From positions 1-64,000 of the forward strand of contig NXFV01000942.1 in assembly GCA_002803225.1 (NCBI GenBank): a stretch of 64,000 nucleotides of DNA. Direction: 5' to 3'. Made by a program: the position numbers and the translations under genes. Under the pieces are notes generated by a model that was not told the origin of the DNA, searched no databases, and saw nothing but the letters and a program-made list of their open reading frames with translations. This document shows positions 44,895 to 55,991 of this stretch, piece after piece; within the stretch, counting starts at the first letter, position 1, and every line of letters starts with the position of its first letter. Source of the DNA: Gamarada debralockiae. Lineage: Eukaryota > Ascomycota > Leotiomycetes > Helotiales > Hyphodiscaceae.

Positions 44895-46475
44895 TCATTT
44901 CTTCCCAAAGAACGACATGATGTTCCCCTGTCCCGTCTTGGAAGCCGATTTCTTCGTCTTCGAAGTCTGTGACGAAGACTGGACCTTTGGTTTCGGAGGT
45001 GGAGCTGGTTCATCCTCTGAAAAAGACTCCCAAACAGCTTCTTCCTTGGTGACTGCATCTCATTAGTACTTCCCAGCCCCAAAATATCAGAGGCAACATA
45101 CCCAAATACCCCTCATCATCCTTAACAGTCTTCTTTTTCATAATCTTTCTTCGTCCCCTACGTCTCCCATCCTTAACCTCGACCACGGGCTCCTCTTCCT
45201 TGGCTGGCTTTTTATCTTCCAACACCTCTGCATCCTCTTCTTCCGGCTCTGGCTCCGGCGTAGGCACAGCCTCATCGTCATCGTCATCCTCCATCATCTT
45301 CTTCAGCGCTGCCTCACGTTCCTTCCTGCCCTTCCGATCACTGTCCACAATCTCAGTACTCGGCGCAGGAGGGATATATGTTTCTTCCTCATCATCCGAA
45401 ATATCTTTCATAGGCTCATCTTCCACCGCGCTCGCAACCTCACTATCCGTCCCAGTCTCTTCTTTCTTCAATTTTGGCTTGGCCTTCGCAAACGCCTTGA
45501 ACAAACTGCTCGACTCCTTCAACGCTGGTGGAGCGGGAGTGCTTTCCTTACTACTATCACCACTTCCCGATACAGTAGTCTTTGTCTTCTCCTTCCCTTT
45601 GCCAAAGAAATCCTTCGCGCTAGATGGTTGTGAAGATTTTGGCTCCACTTTGATTTTAGGTTCTTCTTTGGCTTCCGTCTTGGGTTTCGCTGAAACGACT
45701 GGGACGAAGGCAGGAGCGGGCGGTGGGGGTCGATTTGACCGGCGTTTCACGGCAGGGTTGGTTATTGTTCCGTATGTAGTGAGGGAGGAGAGGGGATCTT
45801 CGGATGAGGTGAGTGTTTGGAGTTCGCGGGAGGAGTCGGAGAGGATTTGGAGGTCCTATTGGAGGTCAGTACTATTGGCTTTGGAGGAGAGGAAAGAGAA
45901 ACTTGCCTTCAATGGATTAGGTCCGAGACTGTAGATGTGAATAGAGGCTATTTGTTCGTATTGCGATTGCATTTCTGCTTGAGATCAGCACTTGGACTCC
46001 TTGAGTTGGGACTAAGCCGTACGATCCAAGTCTTCCTCTCGAACCAATGTTATCGTCAATGTGGAGCTTGCGCCGGTTCCTTCGTAGGGCTGCGGCATGG
46101 AACTATGAAGAGGACTGCTTTGCATGATTTCATCTTCGCCATCCTTTTTTACCACTGTTGTAGCCTCTGGCTCTTCCACTCGTTTGGTGCCGCTGATGAG
46201 GTATGTTGCATGGACTGTCCCTGGCTTCTTTCCATTTTGCTGACGGTGGAACTCGTATAGCATTCTATTGGCCATCAGTAGCTGTGTATGGATTGGAGGT
46301 CTGCTCGACTTGCTCCTTTGCTGCATTGACATGGACCTTCAGAGCGCGACTGAGCAGACGGTAGGTGACCTGCGATTGTATTAATTGCTTATTCTGAGCA
46401 TTTAAAGAAAGAACTACTTACCACTTTATCCTCACTCAAGATATTCGCAGCCAAATAGTTCTTGTAGTCTGCCAT
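44895..46475 (-). CDS. POL32: DNA polymerase delta subunit 3 (Pol32/Cdc27)
   Basis: Six exons (46422-46475, 46314-46369, 46023-46264, 45907-45974, 45102-45855, 44895-45052) give 443 residues. Non-catalytic subunit shared by polymerases delta and zeta, acting in replication, break-induced replication and lesion bypass. The N-terminal winged-helix domain reads DYKNYLAANILSEDK, VVTYRLLSRALKVHVN, AKEMLYEFHRQQN and GTVHATYLISGTK. A long acidic/Lys-rich linker follows. The C-terminus ends in a PCNA-binding PIP box, QGNIMSFF, then GKK. Introns 2 (46265-46313) and 4 (45856-45906) begin GCAAGT rather than GT; without them the frame stops at TAG. The gene is head-to-head with RAD18, start codons 207 bp apart. 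Fission yeast calls it Cdc27, human POLD3. Confidence 0.92.
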
Positions 46476-46682
46476 TGTGTACTGTTAGCTTCTCTCGTCG
46501 TGGGTTTTTGTGCAGTGGGATGGTTTTGGAAGACGCGAGCCGACGCGATTTTGAGGAAGTCTCGAGAGCCACTTTACGCGACTTTTCTTCAAAATCAACA
46601 TCATTGACCTCTCCATGTGCAAACCAATGCGTCAACATCCTCGACTTCACAACTACCGCCAGAAACGTCAAAATAATCCACG
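46476..46682. promoter_or_regulatory. Bidirectional POL32/RAD18 promoter
   Basis: Only 207 bases separate the two divergent start codons, so both transcripts must start within it. It lacks a CACGTG box. An A/C-rich stretch lies near the RAD18 side. A shared control region for two damage-tolerance genes is inferred. Confidence 0.6.
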
Positions 46683-48166
46683 ATGTCCAAAACAATGAGA
46701 GATGAATCCTTCGAAGTCTCCGATTCTACGGACTGGCTAGGAACACCACTCCCCTCTCTCGCAGCCGTTGATTCAGCACTCCGATGTCAAGTCTGCAGGG
46801 ACTTCTACAATACTCCTATGATCACATCATGTTCGCATACGTTTTGTTCACTATGCATAAGACACAGCTTGAACAATGACGGGAAGTGTCCGGCGTGTAG
46901 GAAGGGGGATCAGGAGATGAAGCTGAGGAATAATTATGCCGTTGAGGAACTGGTGGAGGCGTTCAAGAGGACGAGGCCAGATATTATGGATTATACGAAG
47001 AGATCGGAGCAGATCTTATTGGTTTCGTCGCCAAAGAGGAAACGTGAGGAGGCGCAGATGGACGAGGACAGCAGTCCGGTGCGGAAGAGAACGAGGGCTG
47101 GGAGGAGAGCACAATCTTCGCGGCAGGTTGTGGTCCTTGATTCAGAAGGCGACGATGAGGATTATGTGCCGGGTATGTTTGAAGTATCTTCAATAGATCT
47201 GCTACTAACTTAATTGCTATAGAAGAAGATAAAAAGCCCGGACAGGTCCTCTGCCCCATCTGTCAAGACGGATTCCCCACCGTTCAAGCCGTTGAGGCAC
47301 ACGTTGACCACTGTGACGGCAAACCTCCGAGCAGGAAGCAACAGGCCAGATCAACTCAAACCTCACTCCCACCTCAGCCAGTCTCGAAACCAACCAAACG
47401 TCCAGACCGACTAGCACAACTGCACTACAGCACCGTGAAAGATAATGCTCTCAGAAAGAAGCTCGGAGACTTGGGGATATCAGCAGCAGGATCTAGACAA
47501 TTGATGGAAAGAAGATATACGGAGTGGGTCACGTTATGGAACGCGAATTGCGATTCCAAGAATCCTAAATTGAAGAGCGAGTTGAAAAGAGAGTTGGATG
47601 TATGGGAACGGACACAAGGAGGGGGAGCCCTGATAGCGAGTCGAGCGAATACAGGAGGGAGTATTAGGGATAAGGATTTTGATGGATCGGCTTGGTCAGA
47701 GAAACATGATGAATCGTTCAAGCAGTTGATTGCTCAGGCGAGGAGGAAGAAAGCTGTTACGACGGAGACTTCTGAAGGACCAAAACCTGAAGCCAATGGG
47801 TCGGCGGCGTCAACTGATGCTTTGCCACTGCCTGTCCCGTATAGTTCGCCATACGCGGCGACACCCGCGTCAACAGGACCTCGGTCTACTGAGCAGCGAC
47901 CGCCAACCAAGCACCATCCTTCTGCGGGAGTTGAAATGACTGCGAACGAGGGTCTATTGAATACAAGCCAGCCACAGAAAGAGCCCGAGAACGAGACAAT
48001 GCCTGCAATACCCCCAGGTCCAAGTTCCCAGCGAAGGTCCTTCGAAGAGAACACCGTTCCACTGTCATTCGAGCCACCCTCATCTCAACATCAGACCCCA
48101 CAGATAATGGATAAGGACATTAGTATAAGCTCGGATATGGCTACACTTAGACCTTTACAACCATAG
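46683..48166 (+). CDS. RAD18: Postreplication repair E3 ubiquitin ligase Rad18
   Basis: Two exons (46683-47172 and 47223-48166) with a 50-nt intron give 477 residues. With Rad6 it monoubiquitinates PCNA at stalled forks and so starts translesion synthesis. Domains in order: C3HC4 RING (about residues 35-74, CQVCRDFYNTPMITSCSHTF onward), UBZ4-type zinc finger (CPICQDGF...HVDHC, about residues 175-195), and a SAP domain (about 235-280, LRKKLGDLGISAAGSRQLMERR) followed by ERTQGGGALIA-type basic sequence where Rad6 binds. The final 120 residues are Pro/Ser-rich and disordered. The splice falls just before the UBZ finger and restores VPEEDKKPGQVLCPIC. Divergent from POL32. Confidence 0.95.
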
Positions 48167-48338
48167 GCAGCTATTTGTAAAGCCTGAAATATAAAGAACT
48201 CCAAGACGCTCAAACGCCGTTGCCGTGATTTCGTGAGCCCAACCTTGACTTATGCAGGAACATTCTCTGGTGGTCTAAAGACATCCGCTTTAGCACTTCC
48301 GCATTTTTACCTATTTAAATGAATTTAGTAAAAGATAA

Positions 48339-48605
48339 ATAATACTAAGCTTAAGTGTACGCAACAAGAGTGGAATATAGTACAATTAGAGGACCCTACA
48401 CAATTTACCTCTATTCCAATCGACCCTGTACTTCTAGAGATCAAGCGGCCATTCACAATCAAGGGTTCAAGGCCCCTATTTCAAGTCCCATTAGACTCAG
48501 AGGAGGAGAGCGATAGTAAGAGTAACGTAGTATCACCACCACAGTCTGTTGCGAGTATAGACTCAATTGCTGAAAATGCCGATTTTATCGAAGTCGAGTA
48601 ATAGA
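48339..48605 (+). pseudogene. Relic of a transposon-like ORF, C-terminal end
   Basis: An open frame without ATG ends in TAA at about 48603. It reads EWNIVQLEDPTQF, LLEIKRPFTIKG, PLDSEEESDSKS and IDSIAENADFIEVE. The protein-like composition and lack of any start or upstream part suggest the tail of a transposase or retroelement ORF. It sits in AT-rich DNA between RAD18 and the argininosuccinate synthase gene. The family is uncertain. Confidence 0.4.
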
Positions 48606-48773
48606 AATTAGGCTTCAATGTATATAAAATAACAGACGTTTTACTAGTAAATCTATATACTAATAGATCGCGGGACACACTGCGTTCGCCCACTAAAGAG
48701 CTTGCGATTTTAGGGCGACGTCTAGTCCCACTATTACTACGGGTAGCCTAACAATAACGAGATCTCCATCCGC

Positions 48774-48783
48774 ATCACGTGAT
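48774..48783. promoter_or_regulatory. ATCACGTGAT palindrome upstream of argininosuccinate synthase
   Basis: A perfect 10-bp palindrome with a CACGTG core lies about 185 bp before the start codon at 48967. The same 10-mer occurs upstream of the CorA-like gene (29932). A bHLH-type site is inferred. Confidence 0.4.
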
Positions 48784-48966
48784 GAATCTTGTCGTGCTAG
48801 CTTTGCCACTAAGGCATAACAAATTTTCAGGTTACACGAGAACCTCAACACTTGCTTCCTTTCCCCTTGGCCAATTCAACAATCATTACCTTCGTCGCAT
48901 TGTCAAGAAACTAACTGACAGAGCGGAAGAACACTGTGACGTCTGTAGAACCAGCAATCCGCCATC

Positions 48967-51798
48967 ATGTCTAAGGGCCGTGTCTGTCTGTAAGTACTCG
49001 CCTGTCAGTTTAATTCGGAAGAAACTATTGACTAATCCTTTTCTCAGGGCTTACTCTGGAGGTAAATAGCCAGAACCCTTCCTTCTCTACCGAATGCAGG
49101 TTACTGATCAATTGGCTTCCCTGTATACAGGTCTTGATACCAGCGTAAGACCCCATACATTTTTCGGATTGATTGGTTGAAGTGTATGGAGAGGCAATCG
49201 CTAACCCTCTGCAGACCATCTTGAAATGGCTAATCAACGAGGTATGTTAGTCGCTTTCGTACCTATTGCCATTCGACCTTGGGTACTGCCGTGAACATTA
49301 CTTCAACCGACACGAACGACCCATCCTCCCACTGCGTTCTTCCCTCCCACGCCTTCACCCCCATGCTCCGTCATGCCGAATCACTCGTCATAACACTATT
49401 CGCATAGGGCTACACCGTCGTCTGCTTCTTGGCCAACGTGGGACAGAGGGAGGAGTGGGACGCCGTCGAGAAAAAGGCTCTTGCCATTGGAGCTGAGAGA
49501 ATGGTCATCCTCGACCTGCAGCGAGAGCTAGTCGAGCAGTTGGTCTGGCCTGCCATCCAGTGTAAGGACAGCCACACATGGGTAGAATACAGCTAAACCT
49601 CCGTTAGGTAATGCCATCTACGAAGACCGATACCTTCTCGGTACCTCACTGGCCCGTCCCGTGATTGCTCGTGCTCAGGTCCGCGTTGCGAACGAGTACA
49701 GTTAGTATTCCCCCTCGTTTAAACCCCGAGAACATCGCGCTTACCCCTCTCTCTCTCTAGACTGCCAATTCTTAAGTCACGGGTGCACCGCTAAGGGAAA
49801 TGATGGCGTCCGATTCGAATTGGTAAGTAACTTGGTACGCGCCTGTTGGTTCACTTCTGATCCACGACTTCAGGCTTTCAAGGCTTGCAATCCCTCACTG
49901 AAGGTCATCGCCCCTTGGCGTCTGCCAGAATTCTGCGCAAGATTCCAGGGCCGTCAGCAGCTTCTCGATTTTGCTGCTGCGGAAGGTAAGCTGTCGATGG
50001 AAGTGTACCAGACCTCAGATTGACCATTTTAGGAATCCCTGTTTCCTCTACAAAAGCAAAGCCTTGGTCCATGTAAGTCATCATCACTTCTCGTAACTAA
50101 GGATCTCGTCAGGCAGCCTGGAGTAAATGATAAAAATGTGGAAGCTTAGCGCTTTTAGAGTGGTTGCAACCTAGCCTAAGAGACATATTCAGCAAGACGG
50201 TTGAGCAGCACCACGATTTGGCATTCTTAGCTTCCACATGGGTCTCTGGTCAAGGTTCTTATGGGCCCCAGATCCCTTTCAGTTTTCTTTCAAGGAAGCA
50301 TCTCAGCGTTGCCCATGTACTCATTCCAGGCTGAAGGTTGGTGGGCGTCCCGGGGCTTCTCCTAGAGCCCACCCCCGGAACCACCGACGAGATCCTGACC
50401 TACTATCAAAAATTTCATCGTGGACAGAGTATCTAATCATGGCAAAGCGATGAGAATATCGTGCATTCCTCGTATGAGGCAGGTATTCTGGAAGACCCGA
50501 ACATGACACCTCCCAAGGTAAGCTTTGTACATTGCGTGGGTTCCACATGCTGATATTTTGGAAGGATCTATGGAACTTGACTCGGGATCCCCAAGAGGCT
50601 CCGGACGAGCCCCAGCACTTTACGTTGTTCTTCGAAAAAGGCGTTCCTTCTAAGTTGATCGTTGGCGAAGAAGCAATCACCGACTCACTGGCGTTGTTCA
50701 AGCGACTCAACTTGATCGGTTTCGAAAACGGTGAGCGGTTCAAGAACTATTACAAACGGGACAGTACAGTAGTTTGATTGAAGATCTCCCTATCGAAGTT
50801 CGATATCAGCTATAGAGGCTGATGGGCTGATCGTCACCTGTCCCAGGACTGTCTCAACCCCTCACATTTTACAATCCCGACTGCGACCAACTGCCTAGAT
50901 CGTCACTAACATTGTATAGGTGTGGGTCGCACCGACATCGTTGAAAATCGTTTTATAGGACTTAAGAGCAGAGGCTGCGTAGGTGTCTCTATTTCTCGGT
51001 GTACAATTTCCTACTACGGATGTCTCGCGAGTTTTAAACTCTCTAGACCTGTCTTGGGAGTAGACAGCTCATGAGACAGTGTCATAACCTCTAATTCTAC
51101 CTTGTTAGGCAATACTGACTTCGGGATCTTGCAGTATGAGTGCGTATAATCTCGTATCAAATATGATGGTGCTGGCTAACTTGAAATGCCAATCAGCACA
51201 CCAGGTCTTACTATCGCGTAAGTTCCATATGTTGAATGTTTAAGACGGCGAACTCTAAAATAAGATGACTAACTCCCTTTCAGACGCCAAGCGCATATCG
51301 ACCTTGAGTCGCTTGTGATGGATGGAAAAGTGCGAGAACTGCGTGACCAATTCTGTACCTTCACCTGGTCTCGCCTTCTCTACAATGGCATGGTAAGTTG
51401 TTTTTTCTCTCATTGCTTGCCTACGGTTGACTTTATTGACTTATGTTATTTTAGTACTTCAGCCCTGAGCGGGAGTTTGTAAGTCCTTTTCACGCTCTCC
51501 AATGGCTCTTTGAAGGGTTTGTAGCCTCTAACGTCTTATATAGGTTGAGAACGCCCTTGTCTTCAGCCAGAAAAACGTGACTGGCGAGGTTCGTATGATG
51601 GCGTACAAGGGCAACGTGTACGTGCAGGGCCGGAAGAGCGATGCAAGTAACCTTTACTCGGCGGAGGATGCTTCCATGGACTCTCTTGAAGGTTTCAGCC
51701 CTATGGACACCACTGGATTCATTGAGACCCAGTCAATTCGTCTCAAGAAGTATGGAGAGCAAAAGATTAAGGATGGCAAGCCCCTCACGGAATCTTAA
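48967..51798 (+). CDS. Argininosuccinate synthase, intron-dense
   Basis: It joins citrulline and aspartate using ATP, the penultimate arginine step (yeast ARG1), in the cytosol. I infer 17 exons: 48967-48989, 49048-49061, 49131-49144, 49215-49241, 49408-49561, 49608-49700, 49761-49822, 49874-49985, 50033-50072, 50448-50517, 50565-50730, 50920-50978, 51135-51139, 51197-51217, 51284-51392, 51455-51478 and 51544-51798. They join to 415 residues, the family length. The PP-loop AYSGGLDTS is spread over exons 1-3. Other blocks: [55 protein letters not shown] and the citrulline-site region [20 protein letters not shown] 5-nt exon (51135) supplies the Tyr-Asp of YDTPG. The 375-nt intron 50073-50447 is far longer than the others; the join there gives WSIDEN for the usual WSMDEN. 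Confidence 0.9.
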
Positions 51799-51950
51799 GT
51801 TGCGATTATTGGTACTATGACCTACAGTAGCAAAAATGAACCTTACTGGCATGAAATGGGTTAATGTCTTCAAGTGATCATTATATAGCTCTAAACATCA
51901 TCGTACTGGCATTCCTTAGATCCCATGCACAATGGATCATGCCACCTCGC

Positions 51951-53075
51951 TCATACGTAGTCATCCTCTTCCCGCATCATCCCCTTGGCTTCCTTCGTCA
52001 TCGCCGTTTCTTGGCGTTTCTTCAATTCGTGCCTGAACTTAGACTCCAACTTCTTCTTACTCCATTCCTCTCCAAACCTCTCCTTCATGTCAGCGCAAAT
52101 CTCAACCCAGTTGTTTTTCTTCTCAGTCGAAACTCTTTCCATAAGTCAATCAAGTTGCTCTTGAGACCAATTCCTGAGGCGTTTCAGGTGATTCGGGTCC
52201 TTTTGCGGATTAATTATGTTCTACTCGCTCTAACAGAGCTTGCAGTTCTCTCACTGCCAAAAGCTGTCGTAAATTCAGTGGCAATCCTTTCCCAGAAGGC
52301 CTCGTTCTTTCTCTCCCAGTTAGAGGCTTTCTGTGTTAGCCAGGCTCTGTGCTCCTTAGTCCACCGCAGGATGATGTTTCTTGATATGGTACGTGTGTCT
52401 CTTTTCCAGTGAAGCAGTGTCACGTTTGGTGCCGAAATGCGCATTCATTTCAGCAGCAATTGTCAAGTAAGGTACTCGGTCCCGTCTGCGTTGTCGAAGC
52501 ATCTCGTCCTCTTCGGGGGTCCAATCTGACTTCTCAAAACCAAGAAGGGATCCTCGAATCTTGCTGAACGTACCCTGTTTCACCCATGGTGGCTTCTCAT
52601 TGTCCGGCATATCTGGATTATTGCAATAATACATCATTGTCTCGTACTCGTGCTTGATCTTATCGGCTGATGGAGAACGTCTGAACTTAGTAGCGAAAGC
52701 TTCTGGTGTATCCTGCCAGAGTGTTCCCTTGGTGACCTGGCTAGCAACCCATATTCGCTCGTGACTAGTCCACTTATCAGAACAACTGCCCCAGCTTAGC
52801 TTCTGCCGACAATGAGCGTTTATTGCATTAGCCGGGCGTGAATAGCCGAAGTGTTCAGCGAATCTTCGTGCTACATCCATATAATCAGTCGTCCCGAGAG
52901 GAAATGTGGTGAGTAGCCAGTCGTTCTCCTCCGTAGTCCAATTGCGTTGCCGTGCCGTCGACTGCTTGTTGTGCTGTGTTCCTGAAGCGGTCCTGCGCCT
53001 GGGTCTCTTGGTCTCTTTGAGCAGATTCTGTTCGTCATTGTTTATCTTGCGCTTTTTTCCGTGGCTCTGCATCAT
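51951..53075 (-). pseudogene. Protein with five SANT/Myb-like repeats, frame broken
   Basis: On the minus strand the ORF 53075-52356 begins MMQSHGKKRKIN with a basic tail, then three Trp-led SANT/Myb-like repeats: NWTTEENDWLLTTF, KWTSHERIWVASQV and DWTPEEDEMLRQRR. The frame then shifts at about 52370 into a fourth repeat (RWTKEHRAWLTQ), which ends at a stop near 52215. A fifth (NWSQEQLD, in-frame TGA, then LMERVSTEKKNNW) runs to 51951. Each repeat ends in the expected helix-3 pattern. These repeats would bind DNA or histones. The shift and two stops suggest a pseudogene, although 35-38-nt introns cannot be excluded outright. Confidence 0.6.
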
Positions 53076-53329
53076 TTTCCGGCTGGCATCTGAGGCACCA
53101 TGAGCAGCAAAAGGGTCCTGTAAGCTTCTCTCATGCTGATAGAGTGCGAGGGCTTTGCCTTGGAGTCCAGACGCAGCTATCCTTAGGAGTGTAATGTGTT
53201 ATCCCGGTCGCGAAAGTACACTCCGTCTACTTCAAAGAAGATGTTTCGTCTGAAGCTCCGGTATCGATCCCACGTTCCACTTCCAGAAGTCATTGCCGGG
53301 CCGAATTCCAGGCCTGAAAATGTAGCCTG

Positions 53330-54283
53330 CGTGCGATTGACTGAATAATCCAGGCGGCATCTGACGGCCATGTCAGCTGAACTCTTTGTCGGCTAAGTAG
53401 GTATCAATTCCAAATTCATTGCGTAGGAGCGATCGAATGAATATATGCCTCTGGTCAAAGCCTGGGCATACCTTGCGGATGCTGTCAACCAAATTATCGT
53501 TTCCACCTTTTTCAAGCGGATGAAGATTTCTGAGCTGCAACCATGCCCATGTGCCAGCATTTTTGAGTAATAGAGATTGCCTGACTAGATCTCTGGCGAC
53601 GTCAATCCAGGCGGAGGCTCAAAAGTCGCCGGAGGTTAGGGGTCGCTAGTCTGATCCTGTAAGAGACCTTGCGAGAACCCCTCCTCCCATAAGTTTGCTA
53701 GTAATATCCCATAATTATGCCGAAGTTCGTGAGTACTAACTGCGATGCCGTAAAGATCAGGTAGAGTCGAGAGTAGTTTCCCCATCGCTTCGTTATGATG
53801 AAGCATCAGCTTGACCCAACGTGGACAGAGGTCGGGATTCAGAAAGTGTCCGACAGCAAAGGGGACATCGTAATTATAAAGGTGCTTGACCAGTCTCAAA
53901 GGTGTACCAGCCGTGCTCCATATCTGCCTTAGAGCATCCTGAATGCAGGCGGCTATTTGCGGCATCGCACCAGCTCTGATGTAGTCAAGTACCCAGGTAG
54001 AGCGATTTTTGAGAAGATAGATCGAATCAATTCCCCATTTCTCATTGAGTTTCATGTAGACGTGTGCCCAGAAGTCGTAGTCTCTATCTGTATTGCTCAA
54101 GCTGTCAAACTCTTCCCGGTGTATTTTCTGCATGATGTGTACGAGCACGCGGAAGGTAGATACCCTATGTTGGCCCATTTGTCTGGGCCTGATAGCGCGC
54201 AGGTCGATTTGCAAGATGGCTTTTGTTGGCATACGCGACGTTCCGTCCAGTTGTCCGGACGAGAGCCTGTCGGTGATTGACAA
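53330..54283 (-). pseudogene. Unrecognised protein gene, apparently broken
   Basis: A 215-codon minus-strand frame (54283-53636) contains REEFDSLSNTDRDYDFWAHV, IAACIQDALRQIWSTAGTP and VKLMLHHNEAMGKLLSTLPD. Past its stop another frame continues protein-like sequence (WIDVARDLVRQSLLLKNAG, IRKVCPGFDQRHIFIRSLLR) to about 53400, then stops again. The two parts read as one protein of at least 290 residues with a frameshift and stop codons. I recognise no domain; the helical, Trp-containing composition resembles many lineage-specific fungal proteins. It neighbours a broken SANT-repeat gene and a Tc1 relic. Confidence 0.45.
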
Positions 54284-54339
54284 GGCCTCGTAGCGAATGG
54301 TACATACTAGAGCCGAAGTTTGAGCCGCAGCCGAAAATC

Positions 54340-55270
54340 ACGAAAATCGAAAATAAATTAGTAATACTCTTTGTTTAATTACAAAACCAAAAACAATATA
54401 ATCCAATTCTGTCTAGACTAAATTAATTGTACATCATCGCTTTAAAACGTACTCCTCAGATTTCTAATCTATTTATTCAATACTTTATATACTAGCTATT
54501 TGCATTAATATAAGCCTGCACTCTCCTTTTTATACTCTCTATCAACTCCTTAAAAACTAATAGGTATTATTGCCTAAGCTTCCTTCAAAGCTTCTTCTAT
54601 TATAGTTAAGTCCTCTTCCGACTTCCCATTTGATTGCTAGAGCTTAGGGAACATTCGTGATGCTATATCTTTAAGTCGTTTTTAAGTATGTTTAACTAGA
54701 TTAAGGCCTAGTGAATAAGGAGGCTAATCTGTGACTTACATGCCTTGTTCCTTAAACTATTCCTTAACTTTTTTGGCTATATAGATTAGGGCATTATCTT
54801 GTATAAATATAAGGTCCTTAGTATACTTAGGTATAATAAGCTCCTTAAGAAGAGTGAGATAAGAGTTAACAAAGTACCTATACTGCTTTGACTCAAAGTC
54901 ACGCTTTAAAATCAATAGATTAGAGCGCTGCCCATTACCCTAAAAGGCTGTAGACACTATTACTTGCATGAAAAATTAGGACGGGGGAACAACCCCTCTT
55001 ATGCTACAGGAAGAAGCAAATACAAGCTACACTCAATGCGGCAGGGATCGGCATTCCAACCAACAATTGCTATCAAGAAACAAGCTATTATAAGCTGTAA
55101 ACGAATTACAGAGTTTGAGGCAAAAGTAGTGGAAACTATAGCATTGTTATATTTGTCTACCCCAATGAGCATCCTCGTATTCTGTACCTTGGAAGGGATT
55201 TCTGTTGACCTAGCATTGTTTGCTAAGGTGGTATATAGTAGCTATCCCTGTCATCTCAGCTAAATGCTGT
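54340..55270 (-). mobile_element. Tc1/mariner-type transposase relic
   Basis: The minus strand encodes the catalytic half of a DDE transposase with stop codons: a block IIPKYTKDLIFIQDNALIY (IQDN is the second catalytic Asp motif), then KKVKE, stop, FKEQGM, and PYSLGLNLVKHT corresponding to the PxSPDLNPIE region. Several stops replace expected Trp codons (TGG to TAG), the pattern left by C-to-T mutation. From 54340 to about 54950 the DNA is strongly AT-rich. The upstream half (to about 55270) is more degraded. The element is dead. Confidence 0.75.
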
Positions 55271-55991
55271 TAGGTCTAATAGCTGGGGCTCATAAGAAGT
55301 AAATGAGATGGATAGGTAGGAGCGCACTTTGTCATGTTTGAAAAACTCCAGGCTCAAGATCACAAGAACTATTTAGGAGTACGCCCTTAGAACCTCAGAT
55401 TTTTCATAAAGCTCGTAGTAGTGGAATTAGTCTTATTAGGGTATGAACATACTGCACACTGACGAGGTGAGCCATCTCCAGTGCGCAGCAAGAAGGACAA
55501 CAGGGAAAGCGGGCGGCTAGATTATTGTATTATTATTGTAGGTTAAGGAAGTCCTTTCCAAAACAAGTAGGTGTAAAAAACACTGCAGTACGTGCAAGAA
55601 CTATGTAGATTCTTAACTTGTGAATCTTATCTAGTCTTCCGCCGGTAATTTCAGGACATCCCTTGTGAACCACGCGGTGTATTGAGTATGACTCCACTCG
55701 GCCAAAATCTAGATACTAGCATCAATCTTTTATATACCTCGTATCGACGAACTGTCGCTGAAAAAGTCATTTCCCCATATCATCTGCCTTATCTTCTAGC
55801 TATCCTCGTTCTACTATGCATCCAGGCCGTAACAAGGTGCAAATCCTTAGCTTAGACATCAATATGTTTAAAAAGTCCTCGATCGAGGTAGACTTTCATT
55901 GATCGAGTGAGCCATAAAATGATGTCTCGGCTTCTAACTAACAATCTATATACAACCTATCTCCATTCCCTTCAACCCATCAAACAGTAAG
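55271..55991. other. Intergenic, no gene seen
   Basis: No ORF of note. This is probably further worn transposon sequence and the 3' flank of the MFS gene. Confidence 0.45.

Noticed and set aside
45200..45934. 244-codon plus-strand ORF rich in Ser opposite POL32
   Set aside because: It mirrors the acidic/Lys-rich linker of POL32 on the other strand; low-complexity coding sequence commonly leaves long antisense frames.
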